64,000 nucleotides of DNA from Rhizobacter sp. Root404 (GTDB lineage: Bacteria; Pseudomonadota; Gammaproteobacteria; Burkholderiales; Burkholderiaceae_C): NCBI RefSeq assembly GCF_001425865.1, contig NZ_LMDS01000005.1, positions 248,001 through 312,000 on the forward strand, given 5' to 3'. Shown here piece after piece: positions 61,604 to 64,000 of this stretch (its first letter is position 1; every line of letters begins with the position of its first letter). Made by a program: the position numbers and the translations under genes. Below the pieces are notes generated by a model. The model worked only from the letters and a program-made list of their open reading frames with translations, did not search any database and was not told the DNA's origin.

Positions 61604-64000
61604 CTATTTCGTGGGCTCGGCGGCGAGACCTGCCGGCGTGCCGCGCCAGCGCCGCTTTGCCCAGGTGGCGAGGTCGTCGAGGTAGCAATAGATCACCGGC
61701 ACGACGACCAGCGTCAGCAGCGACGAAGTGATCACCCCGCCGATCACCGCCTGGCCCATCGGTGCGCGCTGCTCCGAGCCTTCGGACAGCGCGAACGCCA
61801 GCGGCACCATGCCGAAGACCATCGCCAGCGTCGTCATCAGGATCGGCCGCAGCCGCACCTGCGCGGCGTGGAGCAGGGCGTCCTCGCGGCTGCGCGGCGG
61901 CTCCCCGTGGTCGCCGGCGCGCGAACGGATCGCGAAGTCGACCAGCAGGATCGCGTTCTTCGTCACGAGCCCCATCAGCATCACGATGCCGATGATGCTG
62001 AACATGTTCAGCGTCGAGCCGAACACCAGCAGGGTGAGCACCACGCCGATCAACGTCAGCGGCAGCGCGCTCATCAGCGCGATCGGCTGCAGGAAGCTCT
62101 TGAACTGGCTCGCCAGGATCATGTAGATGAACACGATCGCCAGCGCCAGCGCGCCGATCGCGTACTGGAACGACTCGGTCATGTTCTTGGTCGAGCCGCC
62201 GAAACTGTAGCGGTAGCCGGGCGGCCACGCGACGTTGTCGAGCACGGCCTTGATCTCGGCCGAGACCTCGCCCGAGCTGCGCCCGAACGCACTGGCGTCG
62301 AAGTTGATCTCGCGGTTCAGGTCGCGGCGGTTGATCTGATTCGGCCCGGTGGAGGCGCGGATGTCGGCCACCTGCGACAGCCGCACCGAGCGCGGCGAGC
62401 CGTCGGCCGCGGCGGGGACGTTGATCGGCGTGCGCTGCAGGTCGGCGATCGAGACGCGCGCGTCGGGGCTCAGGCGCACGTTGACGTCGTAGTTCTCGCC
62501 GTCCGGGGCGCGCCAGTTGCCCACCGTGGTGCCGGCGATCATCGTGCGCAGGCTGGTCGCGAGCATGTTGACGTTCAGGCCGACATCGGAGGCGGCGTCG
62601 CGCTTCACGTCGATCGAGACGGTCGGCTTGTCGGGCTTGAGCGTGCTGTCGAGGTCGACCAGGCCGCGGATCGCCTGCAGCTTCGGCGTGATCGTGCGCG
62701 ACAGCCGCTCGAGCTCCGCCAGGTCAGGCCCCTGCACGGAGAACTGCAGGCTCTTGCCGCCGCCCAGGTCGGTGGTGCCGATGTTGGTGATCGTGATGCC
62801 GGGGATGCGCGCGAGCTTGGCGCGCAGCGGCACCGCCATCTGGTCGATGCTGCGCACGCGGTCCTTGCGGTCGACCATGCGCACGTAGACCGCGCCGTAG
62901 ATCTTGCCGGCGGCCTGGCCGCTGTTGATCGTCGTGACCGTGTACTTCACCTCGGGCAATTCGCGCAGCGCCGCGTCGATCTGCTTGGCGCGCGCCTCGG
63001 TCTGCTCGAGCGACGAACCGACCGGGGTGTAGAAATTGACCTGGGTCTCGGAGAAGTCCGCCTTCGGCACGAACTCGGCACCGAGCAGCGGGATCACGAA
63101 GAAGCTCGCGACGAAGGTCGCCAGCGCGATCGCCAACGTCGCCAGCTTGTGCTTCAGCGACCAGCCGAGGATGCGCTGGTAGGTGCGCGACAGCGCGTTG
63201 GTCAGGCGGTCGAACAGGTGCGTGACGCGGCCGATCGTCCTGTCGTAGCGGGTGACGCGGGGCGCATCCGGGTCGTGCTCGGCCGAGTGCGGGTCGTGCC
63301 AGACGCTCGAGAGCATCGGGTCGAGCGTGAAGCTGACGAACATCGAGATCAGCACCGCGGCGACGATCGTCAGGCCGAACTCGTGGAAGAACTTGCCGAC
63401 GATGCCGCCCATGAAGCCGATCGGCAGGAACACCGCGACGATCGACAGCGTGGTCGCGAGCACCGCCAGGCCGATCTCGTTGGTGCCGTCCAGTGCCGCC
63501 TGGTGCGCGCTCTTGCCCATCTGCACGTGCCGCACGATGTTCTCGCGCACGACGATCGCGTCGTCGATCAGCAAACCGACGCACAGGCTCAGCGCCATCA
63601 TCGTGATGCTGTTGATCGTGAAGCCGAACAGGTACATGAACAGGAACGTGCCGATCAGCGCGATCGGCAGCGTCAGGCCCGTGATGACCGTCGAGCGCCA
63701 CGAGTTCAGGAACAGGAACACGATCAGGATCGTCAGCGCCGCGCCTTCGAACAGCGTGCGCTTGACGTTCGCGACCGAGACGCGGATCGAGCGCGAGTTG
63801 TCGCGGTTCACCTCGACCGTGACGCCGGGCGGGAACAGCGGCTTGGCTTCCTTGAGCGCCTGCTGCAGCCCGTCGACCACCGCGATGGTGTTCTCCCCCT
63901 GCGATTTCTGCACGCTCAGCAGCACGGTGCGCTGGCCGTTGTAGAGCGCGACGCTGTCGATCTCCTGCGGGCCGTCAGCGACGTCGGCCACCTGCCACAG
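61604..64000 (-). CDS. RND-family efflux pump inner membrane subunit (C-terminal part; start outside window)
   Basis: About 799 C-terminal residues are in the window; the first roughly 230 lie beyond its end. AcrB/MexB-like proton-driven exporter: ALTILIVFLFLNSWRSTVIT, the Asp pair in LCVGLLIDDAIVVRENIVRH, QVNFYTPVGSSLEQTEARAK, YSFGGSTKNMTESFQYAI, and MLMGLVTKNAILLVDFAIRS. The C-terminal RPILMTTLAMVFGMVPLAFA and LLTLVVVPVIYCYLDDLA close the second repeat. With tolC nearby it probably forms a tripartite pump; the membrane-fusion protein would be upstream. The last frame codon in the window is in phase to 64000. Confidence 0.92.
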   Translation of the reverse strand: MWQVADVADGPQEIDSVALYNGQRTVLLSVQKSQGENTIAVVDGLQQALKEAKPLFPPGVTVEVNRDNSRSIRVSVANVKRTLFEGAALTILIVFLFLNSWRSTVITGLTLPIALIGTFLFMYLFGFTINSITMMALSLCVGLLIDDAIVVRENIVRHVQMGKSAHQAALDGTNEIGLAVLATTLSIVAVFLPIGFMGGIVGKFFHEFGLTIVAAVLISMFVSFTLDPMLSSVWHDPHSAEHDPDAPRVTRYDRTIGRVTHLFDRLTNALSRTYQRILGWSLKHKLATLAIALATFVASFFVIPLLGAEFVPKADFSETQVNFYTPVGSSLEQTEARAKQIDAALRELPEVKYTVTTINSGQAAGKIYGAVYVRMVDRKDRVRSIDQMAVPLRAKLARIPGITITNIGTTDLGGGKSLQFSVQGPDLAELERLSRTITPKLQAIRGLVDLDSTLKPDKPTVSIDVKRDAASDVGLNVNMLATSLRTMIAGTTVGNWRAPDGENYDVNVRLSPDARVSIADLQRTPINVPAAADGSPRSVRLSQVADIRASTGPNQINRRDLNREINFDASAFGRSSGEVSAEIKAVLDNVAWPPGYRYSFGGSTKNMTESFQYAIGALALAIVFIYMILASQFKSFLQPIALMSALPLTLIGVVLTLLVFGSTLNMFSIIGIVMLMGLVTKNAILLVDFAIRSRAGDHGEPPRSREDALLHAAQVRLRPILMTTLAMVFGMVPLAFALSEGSEQRAPMGQAVIGGVITSSLLTLVVVPVIYCYLDDLATWAKRRWRGTPAGLAAEPTK

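Overview
The window is chromosomal DNA of a very GC-rich (roughly 70 % by eye) Gram-negative bacterium. Type IV pilus minor pilins, LPS core genes (waaC, waaA), a TolC/RND efflux system, a Bug-type binding protein, class I fumarase, queG, and a MutL with the endonuclease motif together suggest a betaproteobacterium of the Burkholderiales, probably near Rubrivivax, Leptothrix or Piscinibacter. This placement is inferred from gene content, not from a marker gene. Coding density is high, no intergenic gap exceeds 300 bases, and I see no rRNA, tRNA, insertion sequence, prophage or CRISPR array.

Layout. 1-5750 (+): minor pilin operon, from the tail of a FimT/GspH-type pseudopilin through pilV, pilW, pilX, pilY1 to pilE, ended by a hairpin. 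5769-8493 (-): mutL and a lipoprotein hydrolase. 8627-10641 (+): an HD-GYP-like protein and a DedA membrane protein. 10631-27203 (-): the most striking region, fifteen head-to-tail genes, nearly all touching or overlapping. In transcription order they are a frameshifted FAH-family hydrolase, an alpha/beta hydrolase, two paralogous amidohydrolases, LivH, LivM, LivK, LivG, a LivF ATPase fused to a Tm-1-like (UPF0261) domain, a PEP-hydrolase-type TIM barrel, a flotillin, an SRPBCC protein, an SRPBCC-quinone oxidoreductase fusion, a VOC protein and an HSL-type esterase. A divergent TetR gene with an alpha/beta hydrolase, and a perfect 6-4-6 palindrome between the two units, look like the control point. 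I read this as an uptake and breakdown system for an unknown, probably acyl- or amide-containing organic compound.

28931-38406: amiC and tsaE (-); queG, a phytanoyl-CoA-type dioxygenase and a TonB-dependent receptor (+); an AEC permease (-); a Bug-type binding protein overlapping xerD, and a small membrane protein (+). 38562-42882 (+): a YeaQ/GlsB-like protein, an alpha/beta hydrolase, a wax ester synthase/diacylglycerol acyltransferase with a basic tail, and an exported M20 peptidase. 42940-45001 (-): a GNAT acetyltransferase and class I fumarase. 45056-49271 (+): nhaA and a membrane hybrid histidine kinase. 49243-49860 (-): a UPF0114 protein. 50011-56346 (+): acetyl-CoA synthetase, phosphomannomutase/phosphoglucomutase, waaC, waaA and an AHSA1-like protein. 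56367-64000 (-): a DUF1800/DUF1501 pair, tolC, a rhodanese, a Pcm-like methyltransferase and the C-terminal part of an RND efflux pump that runs off the window.

Recurring traits: start/stop overlaps of the ATGA, GTGA, TTGA or TGATG kind, four tail-to-tail gene pairs whose coding ends overlap, and several genes with a TANAAT-like -10 box only 6-8 bases before the start codon, which suggests leaderless transcripts.
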